Part shown: piece after piece, positions 38,601 to 50,300 of the stretch
How positions within the stretch are numbered: position 1 is the stretch's first letter
Layout: every line of letters starts with the position of its first letter
Source: Distichodus sexfasciatus
Taxonomy: Eukaryota > Chordata > Actinopteri > Characiformes > Distichodontidae
Direction of reading: 5' to 3'
Assembly (NCBI GenBank): GCA_032718565.1
Contig: JAVGVS010000023.1
Coordinates: forward strand, 3,554,548-3,618,547
Length of the DNA stretch: 64,000 nucleotides
The notes under the pieces: model-generated
Database searches by the model: none
What the model saw: only the letters and a program-made list of their open reading frames with translations
Told to the model about the DNA's origin: nothing
Translations under genes and position numbers: made by a program

Positions 38601-41600
38601 GACTGCTGACTCAAACCCTGGAGCTCTGCCGCAGAGACACCGTACAGTTTCACTGCCCCCCTCTGGTTAATACAGATATTGCTAGAGAGAGAGTAAAAGA
38701 ACGATAGAAAGAGTCAAAGAAATATTGAAAGAGTAAAAGAGAAAAAGAAGTAAAAAGAAAGAGTGTAAAAGAGATAAAAAAGAGAAATAAAAGAATGAGT
38801 GAAATAGTAAGAGGAAGAAAAAAGAAAGAGTGAAAGAAATAAATTATGAAAGAAAGAGAAAGATAGAAAGAGGGGAAAAAGAAAAGAAAGTAAAAACAAA
38901 GATCAGAAGGAAAAAAGAGTGGAAGAAAGAGAAAATGAACATGCGAAAGAGAGAAAGTAAGAGTAAAATAAAGGGTCAGAGTGAAAGAAAGAACAGAGTG
39001 ACAGAAAATGACATTGTGTAAAAATAGAAAGCGTGCAAGAGTAAAAGAGATAAACATTAAAAGAAAGAAAATGAGAGTAAAATAAATAGAGTGAAAGAGT
39101 AAGAGTGCAAGAAAGAGTCAAATAAATAGTGAAAGAATAAAAGAAACAAAGAATGAAAGAAAGAAAGAAAGAAAGAGTGCCACTGCTTCGTGACTCCTCA
39201 GTCCCACCCTGATAGCAGTTGATAGCGTAACGGTTAGGGAGTTCGCCCCGTGATCGGAAGGTTGCCGGTTTGAACCCAAGGACTGATAAAGGTACCACTG
39301 AGGTACTCATGAGCAAGGTACCGTCCGTCCCCAAGTACCCAAGGTCAATTTCGTTGTGGTACACTGTGCGCTGTGCTGTGTTCAGCTCTACTGCCCCTCT
39401 CTGGCCAATACCGTTATTACTAAACCTCACCAGATTCTTCTGTATCCATGAACGATTGGCACAATGACCATCTCTGTTGGGCAGTTTATAAAATAAACAT
39501 AGTCCAAGTTGTAGAATTATATATAAGTTGAAAAGCGTATCAGTACTACTTGTATAAAAGTTCCCGCCTGCTCATGCAGCGTAAATTCAAATGCAGTAAA
39601 CACTCACTGGTCGTCCATCACATGTGAGTGTGTGTCATTTCACTCACTGTACAACCCAGGAACTAAGAAACAGCATGCCATGTTTTCATATAGAAAATAA
39701 TTACAAAGAGAAAGAGGATGATGTATAACAGTGTGTGTGTGTGTGTGTGCAGGTACGGCCCGCGGGATTGTGGTATGCACCGGTGACCGCACCGTCATGG
39801 GCCGCATCGCTACCCTGACCTCCGGCCTGGAGACCGGCAAGACGCCCATCGCCAAAGAGATCGAACACTTCATCCACATCATCACAGGCGTCGCTGTGTT
39901 CCTCGGCGTCACCTTCTTCATCCTCTCCATCATCCTGGGCTACAGCTGGCTGGAGGCCGTCATCTTCCTCATCGGCATCATCGTGGCCAACGTGCCCGAG
40001 GGACTGCTGGCTACCGTCACTGTGAGTCTGTGTGTGTGTGGTGTGTTTGTGATAGATAAGGAAAAGATAAAGATAAAGAAAGATTTTGACTGATGACTTA
40101 TAATTTGCATTTGTATATGTGTTCTGTTTTTGTGGTGCATTTATTTGTGTGTTTGCAGTTCTGAGTGTGTGTAAGTTTGTGTATGATAATCACAGTTTAT
40201 AGTTGTGTGGTTGTGTGTTTGCTTTCTGTTGATTGTTTTGTGTAGTCTGTGTGTTATTTTCATGTTCTAGTGTAGTTGTGAGGTTGTATGTTTGTTTTGT
40301 TAAGTAGACTTTTGTAGTCTGCATGTGTTTATTTGTGTGTGTATGTGTTTGCAGTTGTGCGTTGGTGTCCTGTTAGTTGTGCTTTTGAAGTCTGTGTGTG
40401 TTTGTGTGTGTTTAATTTAATTTATACTATATATGTTTTATATTTCCAGTGATGTTTAGTTTTTGTGGTTGTTTGTATTTTCTTAATTGTGCTTTCGTAA
40501 TCTGTTTGTATGTATGAGTGTGTGTTTATGTGTGTGTTTATTTGTATTTCCTACAGATGTTTCATTTGTGTGGTTCTATGTTTGTGTTTTAGTCGACTGT
40601 ACCTTTATTTGTGTGTTTACAGTTGCGTGTGCGAGTGATAATTTTCATATTGTAGTGATGTCTAGTTCGTGTTGCTGTATGTTTGTGTCTTGGTAATTGT
40701 GATTTTGCAGTCTGTGGGTGTTTTGTAAGAACGCAACTCCTCAACACCTCGACATATAAATAACATGCCTCAGTAACTCCACTACGGTGGCCGAGAGAGT
40801 CCAGTGCAGTTCAAAACAAAAAATGTGCTGCAAAGCCACACAACATATTAATCAAGTTCAGAATGCACATGCAAACACACTGCAATTATGAAGAGGCTAC
40901 ACAAAATCAGAAAACACTTTCATCAAAATGACAACATAAGTGCCACATTTTACAAACATGCTGCAGATACGGAAACTCTGAAAACGCTGCAAACAGCTAC
41001 AACACAACGCAAGTGCTTCCAGGAGCAATCGACCACCATACTCCACCCATCTGTGGCTCTATTTAGCTTTGTAGTGTCACCATTACTGGTTGTGGCTCCG
41101 GTGTTGGTCAGCGTTTGTGGTTGTGACTGCTTGTGACTTTTTTGTCATGTGCCCCTCTTTTTTAGAGTGTTCCTTCTTTCTAATCCTCTGTTTTCTGTGA
41201 CTCTTTGTGATTGTGACTTTGTGGATGTCTCTCTGTGTCTGTTCCCTTTCCTCTCTCTCTCTCTCTCTCTCTCTCCTTCTTTCTTTCCTTCTTGTCCTCT
41301 TTTTCAGACTCTCACTGTTGAAGGCCTAGGCCAGTGTGAAAAGCTGAAAAAGTATTACTCAGTTGTGGTATTTCTAGTTTTGCCTGCGCTTGCTGATTGC
41401 TGTGCTCATACGAGGGGCTTTTGGCTGCGCTCTGCTCGTCTGAGCACACTAGGGGTGTAACGATACGTTGATCTTCATTGATACGTGAATTCAATGATCT
41501 CATTAAAATGTAGATAATTTAAAAAATGATTTAAATCAATAAACCCGTTAATCAAATTTGTAGTAAAAACACTGTATAGTTTTTCAGCCTTCATATTATA

Positions 41601-44183
41601 TTTTACCAGATCATTCTGATGATACATCAACTCACAGTAGGTTCAAAGACACCTTTATCGTCGCTTGACAGTGTCTGTATCGCCTAAACTGACACTATGA
41701 AACTTTGGGTTTTGGATAGGAACCTAGCCACTAAAAGAACTACAAAATTTGACTGCTTTACGGCATATGTCAAAAGTCCCCTTTCAAAAGACCAGACAGG
41801 TAAACGAAGTTACAAACTAACGAAAGAATGACTGGAGCGGCAAGGAAAGCGAAGATGGTAAAAATGCTGTCAGAGGAGACAAAAAAAGAATGCGGGAGAG
41901 CGATAAAGTAAGAGCCTGGACTAGGGTGAATATTGACCCGGCTGAAAGAGGAGAAGCGATGGTGACCTGGCGCTGTTACTGTTGGACTAGTAAATATCAA
42001 TTCTTTGCTTATCATCTACACTATATTGCCAAAAGTATTCGCTCACCTGCCTTTACACGCATATGATCTTAAGTGACATCCCATTCTTAATCCATAGGGT
42101 TTAATATGACGTCGGCCCACCCTTTGCAGCTATAACAGCTTCAACTCTTCTGGGCAAGCACTCCACAAGGTTTAGGAGTGTGTTTATGGGAATTTTTGAC
42201 CATTCTTCTAGAAGCACATTTGTGAGGTCAGACACTGATGTTGGACGAGAAGGCCTGGCTCGCAGTCTTCACTCTAATTCATCCCAAAGGTGTTCTGTCG
42301 GGTTGAGGTCAGGCCAGTCAAGTTCTTCCACACCAAACTCGCTCATCCAGGTCTTTATGATCCTTGCTTTGTGCACTGGTGCGCACTCATGTTGGAACAG
42401 GAAGTGGCCATCCCCAAACTGTTTCCACAAAGTTGGGAGCGTGAAATTGGTCTGCTGAAGCATTCGGAGTTCCTTTCACTGGAACTAAGGAGCCAAGCCC
42501 AGCTCCTGAAAAACAAGCCCACACCATAATCCCCCCTCCACCAAACTTTACACTTGGCACAATGCAGTCAGACAAGTACCATTCTCCTGGCAACCGCCAA
42601 ACCCAGATTCGTCCATCAGATTGCCAGATGGAGAAGCATGATTCATCACTCCAGAGAACGCGTCTCCACTGCTCTAGAGTCCAGTGGCGGCGTGCTTTAC
42701 GCCACTGCATCCGACGCTTTGCATTGCACTTGGTGATGTATGGCTTGGATGCAGCTGCTCGGCCATGGAAACCCATTCCATGAAGCTCTCTACACACTGT
42801 TCTTGAGCTAATCTGAAGGCCACATGAAGTTTGGAGGTCTGTAGCGATTGACTTTGCAGAAAGTCGGCGACCTCTGCACACTATGCGCCTCGATGGGTGA
42901 GCGAATACTTTTGGCAATATAGTGTATATCTAGTGCGTTTGAGCTTGTTGTGTGTCAGGCCGTGTGATTGAAGTCATATCCCTCCATAGTCATATCCCTA
43001 TGTCCATAAATCAAGTTATTCAAGTAGTAGCCTAAAGCAAGTTATTGAGCCGGTAGCTAACATGCTAGCTAGTTGTCGATAGTTAGCATGCAAGTCATCT
43101 CTGTCCTCATTTTGACTAATACAAATACAAATATGGGCAGAAGCATGTAGTATGCAACTAGATAACTGTACTTCTCCAAGTGAGAAACGGCTCAGACGCG
43201 TCTCTGGCTATTTTTCAACCTTACAAATCGATAACATTATCACCATGCAAACAGCATTGCATTACAATAGGACTACAGCCTATTTCCGCAATGGGCAGTG
43301 AGTTATAGGGCAGACCAAGATGAAAACCAAAACTCTATCTTTTCAGTTAGCTTTGAGTTAGCCTTTGTTTCTGATATTTCAAAAAAATAAAACAATAGTC
43401 ATGTTTGAATAAAACGTTGTAAGGCTCCTTTACCTGGCCTGAAGACACTGATTGCACATTAATTGTCCTGCTTTAGGAAGTTTGACGGTCTCGTTGGCCT
43501 CACAACAAATGGACGTGTATTACTGCGACACAGATTTTACGACAGTTGTTACAGGCAGTGCCGTTTCTTGTCTGTAGGGGGATCATGTGAGCAAATCTTA
43601 CATAGTGTTGCTTTAATGATATTAAAACTGTCTACAACCTGATTATAAATCATTTTTAAACCTTTTTAAGGGGAGTCTTATTATAAAGTGGGACCGCATT
43701 GTCTCATATCGATCACCGGCTCCTGAATTGAACCGAATGGAAATCGTATCGTAGCAGACTTCATTAAATCGGCGGATGTTGAGTCGTTGAATGGCTATAA
43801 TATGGTATCGTGATGAAACGTGTGGTTTACACCCCTAGTGCACGATAATTCGCACTAAAGCTAGCTGTGCTGCACATCTGCTTGTAGCGTTCCAGGAGCC
43901 TCTTTCTAGAACGTTCTCCAAGTGCACTGCTGCACGCCACTACAATGCACAAAACCGCCGGACCCCAAATGGGACTTCACTAACACTCTCTTTCTCTTCT
44001 TTCCTTTCTTTTCTCTTCTTCTTTTTTTGGCCTCTTTCTCTCTCTCATGGCCTTAACATTATTATCTCTCTACCTCTCGTTCTGTCTGACACTCTTTACC
44101 GTACAACCTCTCTTTTCTTTCTCCTGGTGCTTCCTACTGTCTCCCTTCTTTTTCTCCCCCTCATTTTTCTTTCTATCTCTTTG

Positions 44184-44242
<59 letters not shown>

Positions 44243-44285
44243 CCTCCACCATCCTGTCTTTTTTCTCTCTCCATTTCTCATTTAC

Positions 44286-44331
<46 letters not shown>

Positions 44332-47300
44332 ATCTCTCTCTCTTGCTGCCTCTTTCTCTGTCTCCCACCTTTTCTCTCCCTCTTTTCTCCAACCGCTCTC
44401 TCTCTCTCTCTCTTTTTCCCCCCCTCTCCTCACCGCGGGTACAGGTGTGTCTGACGCTGACGGCTAAGCGCATGGCTCGTAAGAACTGCCTGGTGAAGAA
44501 CCTGGAGGCGGTAGAGACGCTGGGCTCCACCTCCACCATCTGCTCCGACAAGACCGGCACTCTCACCCAGAACCGCATGACTGTGGCCCACATGTGGTTC
44601 GACAACCAGATCCATGAGGCCGACACCACCGAGGACCAGTCCGGTGAGACAACAAGCCCAACTTGTTTTCAAACGAGTTTCACTAGAGCTTTCATGACCG
44701 AGTTACATTTGAAGTGAGATGTTGATGATGAGTGGTTGGTTATAGCTATAGTTTCAACTGGCATTTGGTATAAAATGAAATCCAGTATTTGTACCTGGTC
44801 TTGTCATGGACTAGGACAAAGAGGACTCGGGATTATCTTTCGAAATCTTTTTTTTCTCCAGGGACGTCCTTCGATAAGACCTCAGTGACCTGGGTGTCAC
44901 TGGCGCGGGTGGCAGCGCTGTGTAACAGGGCGGTGTTTAAGGCAGGACAGGAGTCTCTGCCCATCCTGAAGCGCGACGTGGCTGGAGACGCCTCCGAGTC
45001 GGCACTGCTCAAGTGCATCGAGCTCTCCTGCGGCTCGGTCAGGGCCATGAGGGACAAGAACAAGAAGGTGGCTGAGATTCCCTTCAACTCCACCAACAAG
45101 TACCAGGTGAGGCCAGATGGATGAAGACAAGTAGTTCTGCTGTTGTGGTTTTACAGTTTTGCACCAAAAATATTAGCTGGACATAGATTATGATGTGTCT
45201 AAGTATATATATGTCAGTATATTATTTACTTCTTAAATAATGCGTTATATCCTGCGGCTGACTTTTTCCATTTGAATCTAGCTTTCAGTGCACGAAACCG
45301 AGGAACCCAGTGATAACCACTACCTGCTGGTGATGAAGGGAGCACCGGAGCGCATCCTGGACCGCTGCTCCACCATCATGGTGCAGGGCAAGGAGCAGCC
45401 CATGGACGACGAGATGAAGGAAGCCTTCCAGAACGCCTACCTGGAGCTGGGAGGACTGGGAGAGCGAGTGCTGGGTGAGTGGGGAGAGAATGAACACGTC
45501 TGTGAAGTAAAAACAAAACAAGGGCAAGAGATACAAAATGAGACATGAGAAAATCAGACTTTTTTTTTTGGAAAATCAAAACTAAATCTATTCCCGTACT
45601 CTCTCTCCTGGTCTCTTATGTTTTTTAAACTTTACAGGTTTCTGCCATTTGTTTATGCCTGCGGACAAGTACCCCAAAGGCTTTGCCTTCGACACAGACG
45701 ATGTGAACTTCCAGACAGACAACCTGTGCTTCGTGGGCCTCATGTCCATGATCGACCCGCCCCGTGCCGCCGTGCCCGATGCCGTGGGCAAATGCCGCTC
45801 GGCCGGAATCAAAGTCATCATGGTTACCGGCGACCATCCAATCACGGCCAAGGCCATCGCCAAAGGGGTGGGCATCATCTCCGAGGGCAACGAGACTGTG
45901 GAGGACATTGCTGCGCGCCTCAATATTCCTGTTAGCCAGGTTAACCCAAGGTACTGCACTGTTGCCTTCTTTCATCCACCCCAATATGCAATCCAGCATT
46001 TTTAACATAAAATCTCAATCATGAATTTAATGAAATGAAATCCTAATTAGTAGGGTTGCACTGATATGTGAATTATAGACCCATTTCTGCCTATAAACAC
46101 ATTTGTCATTTAGAAAAAATTGCTACCTCTACATTAGAATTATAGAGAAACACGATGTTTATTTGCCTTTGTTTTATTGTAATCAGCTGTCTTCAGACAC
46201 AAAACAAAAATCCCTGAAACACGTTTATTTGTCTCACTGGTACAAAAACAGGCTGATTTGTTGGAATGAGGAAGACAGAGTTGAATGCGAGCACAGGCTG
46301 AGATGAGCATTTAAAGACAAGACATCTACTGCATGCTCAGAATTTTGGCACACAAATATCGTCACAGCTTTGACATTTCTAACACAGCACCAAGTGATAA
46401 AGATGATGATGATGATGATGATGATGATTTTGCCACTTTGTGTCATCAGGGATGCCAAAGCGTGTGTGATCCATGGTACAGACCTGAAGGACATGAGCCA
46501 GGATCAGATGGATGATGTGCTGAAAAACCACACTGAGATTGTCTTTGCCAGGACGTCACCACAACAGAAGCTCATCATTGTAGAGGGCTGCCAGAGACAG
46601 GTGCTCACACACACACACACACACACACATACACACACTGCAGTGTTTGCATATTTATATATATATACATATTAAACAAACCAGAATATGTTTTATATTT
46701 TAGATTCTTCAAAGTAGCCACCTTTTGCTTTGATGACAGCTTTGTACAGGCTGTACATATATATATATATATGTGCTGTATATATGTAGCAGTAAAAATG
46801 AAAAACCTGTTGAATTATGTATGATCTAATTCAGCTTTTATCTTTCTAATAACACATTTTTAATATCTTTTTAGGGTGCCATTGTGGCTGTAACAGGTGA
46901 TGGTGTGAACGACTCGCCAGCTCTGAAAAAGGCAGATATCGGCGTAGCCATGGGAATCTCAGGTTCTGATGTGTCTAAGCAGGCAGCTGATATGATCCTC
47001 CTGGATGACAACTTCGCCTCCATCGTCACTGGTGTGGAAGAAGGTGAGAGGGAGAAATGAAGTGAATAAAGAGGTAACAGAAAAAAATGTGTTGAATTTG
47101 AAATGTTCTGTTAAAATTGACGTATATGTGTGTTTGTGTGTTCCATACAGGTCGTCTGATCTTTGATAACCTGAAGAAGTCTATTGCCTATACCTTGACT
47201 AGCAACATCCCTGAAATCACTCCCTTCCTGTTTTTCATCTTGGTCAACATTCCTCTTCCGCTGGGAACCATCACCATTCTGTGTATTGATTTGGGTACTG

Positions 47301-50300
47301 ACATGGTAAGATAATGCAGAGTCTCCCATTACAGAACATACAGTTGAACACACGGACACAACTATCAGGACGCATTTATCTATACATATGAATACATGTT
47401 TGGGTCGAAAAATCATTAGATTCAGTTTCAGTCAAATCGATTCAGTTGCAGTCAAATTGATTTCCAATTCAGCAGGGCTCAATTTGATTCATTTTAATGC
47501 TTCTGCTTTATGATTGATTTCAGGCTTGGAACTGATGTGAAAGTGTCCAAGCGATTCAGTTGCATTCAAATCAGTTCAGTTTTGGTCAAGTCGATTCCCA
47601 GTTCACAAGAGCTCAATTTGATTCATTTCCATGCTTCTCCTCTGTGATTCATTTCAAACTTGGAACTGCCTGAAATGAAAGTGAAGTGAAATGAAAGTGA
47701 GAGTGTCTGAAAGAGAACCGAATGAATCATTCATGTTGATACACGTTTTCTTGCAAGACACAAAACACAGCAGTGCTTATTAGGGGTGTAACAATAACAA
47801 TAAGTCGATTCGTAGGGATGAAATTTCGTGAAACTAAAATTTGAATCTAAAGATTGATTCTTAAAACCCAACTCTAATACAAAAGCACCTTAAATTTCAC
47901 TGAACCCTTGCCACATGGAACCAGAATCAACACCACAAGCTACACACTCCAACTTAATCACACACACTGATCCGTCTGCCTGCTCTGTCCCAGGTGCCTG
48001 CCATCTCCTTGGCTTATGAAGCAGCAGAGAGTGACATCATGAAACGCCAGCCCCGTAACCCTTTGAGGGACAAACTGGTCAACGAGCGTCTCATCAGCAT
48101 CGCCTACGGACAGATTGGTGAGTCCAGTGTTTGATGATTTCAGTTCTACTTGGGAAAATTAGTCGTTACGCTACAAACCATCACTTAGGTACTCGTGAGC
48201 AAGGTACCGTCCCCAAGCACTGTTCCCCTAGCGCTGCCCATGTCAGATGCCCACTGCTCCTTCACGGATGGGTCAAATGCAGAGGTCACATTTCGTTTTG
48301 GTGCACTGTTTGCTGTGCTGTGATGCGTTGCGTTCACAATGACAAATAGTCACTCACTTAAAATTTATCAGTCAAGGAAAGCCGACTTTACGCTGATGTA
48401 ATATACTGTGTCTGTGTGTGTCTTTAGGTATGATTCAGGCATTGGGAGGCTTCTTTGCTTACTTCGTGATCATGGCTGAGAATGGATTCCTGCCCTCGCT
48501 GCTGGTGGGTATCCGTCTCAACTGGGACGATCGCTCCAACAACGACCTGGAGGACAGCTATGGGCAGCAGTGGGTCAGTATTTACTCATAACACTCCTCT
48601 GTAATCAAACCTAGGAAGGTCAAGATTCTGTTCTTATCTAAGAATAAATCTTAAATAAGAAAACACTGGTGAATGTCAGAATCTTGGTGAAAACTGTGAG
48701 TTTTGAGGAGAGTTTCTTCTTAGACCGGTTAGTGAATAAGGCCCCTTGTTAGAGTTTGTTTGCTTTCCAGCCACATCATTTCTGTAAGCCACAGGTTATT
48801 ATTATAACAGAAGTTCTGTAGAACAGAAGACATTAGCCTCTTTTCCCTTCTTTACAGTTTAATCTCTCGCTTTTGCAAATCAATTTCTCTCTCACTCCGT
48901 CCTTCACTCAGACCTATGAGCAGAGGAAGATTGTGGAGTTCACCTGTCACACAGCGTTCTTCGTCAGCATCGTGGTGGTGCAGTGGGCCGACGTCATCAT
49001 CTGCAAGACCCGACGCAACTCCGTGTTCCAGCAGGGCATGAAGTCAGTCCCCCGTCCTCTTTTTTTAGTTTGTTTTTTGTGTGACTGTCCCTCCTTCCAT
49101 TCTGTAATGATGTCACATTTTTTTGCATTTCATATCAATATCATAAGCTCAGTTTAAATCAGGTTTGACCCATACTGACCTCCAGACACATACACTCTTA
49201 GAACCAGTGTGTAGAAAAATTGCACATATCATGTATAGCACTTTAGTACATATTTTGTGTTACTGTGTAATAAAATTGGAAGAAGTTACACATAGTTATG
49301 TGTACTTTTAAAATGTACACAACATGCATTTGTTCACACCAAGGACGGCACGTGTTAACATTATACATGTTTACACATCTTTGTGTTACCTTTCTTGACA
49401 CTTTTACTGTGTCAAAAGTGTTAACACAGTGATTGTGTTAAAATTAACACAAGAAACGTTCTCCCAAAGCTCACCCATTAATGTGTTAGAATTTGATACA
49501 GTTTGTGTCCATTTTAACATATCTTTTCTAAGAGTGTACGGCTGGTTTCGTGCTCATGGATTAAGCCTAGTCTTGGTCTAGCGCTAGGCTTAATCTTCAA
49601 CTGGGAAAGTGGTCCATAATGTCATCAGTTTAAGTATTAGCTTAAAATATACAGTACTGTGCAAAAGTTTAGGCAGGTGTGAAAAAATGCTGTAAATAAA
49701 GAATGCTTTCAAAAATGGAAGTGTTAATCATTTACTTTCATCAATCAACAAAATGCAGTGAATGAACAAAAGAGAAATCGAAATCAAATCAATATTTGGT
49801 GTGACCATCCTTTGCCTTCAAAACAGCATCAATTCTTCTAGGTACACTTTTTTTTGAAGGAACTCGACTGGTAGGTTGTTCCAAACATCTTGGAGAACTA
49901 ACCACAGATCTATAATCCTATAATCCTACAAAATAATATAATGACTACAAAATAATATAATGACTATAATCCTACAAAATCCCTGACTTTGTGCAAGTGT
50001 ACCTATAAGAATTGATGCTGGTTTGAAGGTAAAAGGTAGTAACACCAAATATTGATTTGATTTAGATTTTTCTTTTGTTCGCTCACTTTGCATTTTGTAA
50101 ATTGATAAAAATAAACAATCATTATTTATATTTCTGAAAGCATTCTTTGTTTACAGCATTTTTTCACACCTGCCTAAAACTTTTGCACAGTACTGTATAT
50201 TTAAAAAATGTCATACTGAACCTAAATTTTACACCACATATCAGCCAATGCATATGTGTTAAATATGATTTTAGCAGTTTAACACTAAGTGCGCTGATAA

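Larger units (their letters stand above)
35800..39752 (+). other. atp1a3: atp1a3 intron 7
   Basis: A 3.95-kb intron with three family A SINEs (36737, 37871, 39211) and a three-fold duplicated unit separated by purine-rich GAAA-type sequence (38473-39425). It ends in the GT repeat that forms the exon 8 acceptor. Confidence 0.9.
41449..43838 (+). mobile_element. hAT-like non-autonomous element containing a nested Tc1 copy
   Basis: The end CTAGGGGTGTAACGATACGT on the left matches, in reverse, ACACCCCTAG and GATACCATATTA-region sequence on the right (TATCGTGATGAAACGTG before TTTACACCCCTAG). No transposase frame of its own is seen. The flanking 8-bp sequences match only partly, so the target duplication is uncertain. 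The Tc1 copy at 42019-42924 lies inside it. Confidence 0.65.
40022..44444 (+). other. atp1a3: atp1a3 intron 8
   Basis: A 4.4-kb intron. 40090-40740 is a degenerate T/G-rich array with recurrent TTTTGTAGTCTGTGTG-like phrases. 41449-43838 is a hAT-like element with a nested Tc1 copy. 43985-44440 is pyrimidine-rich with TATC and CT repeats, leading to exon 9. Confidence 0.9.

Noticed and set aside
38650..39430. Minus-strand frames of 135 and 175 residues made of Phe, Leu and Ser
   Set aside because: They are the complement of the purine-rich GAAA-like spacers and part of a SINE, with no complex protein sequence.
44047..44717. Long overlapping open frames of 135 and 196 residues rich in Ser, Leu, Ile and Tyr
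   Set aside because: They read through CT and TATC repeats. Only the last part coincides with exon 9, and the upstream part is low-complexity intron.
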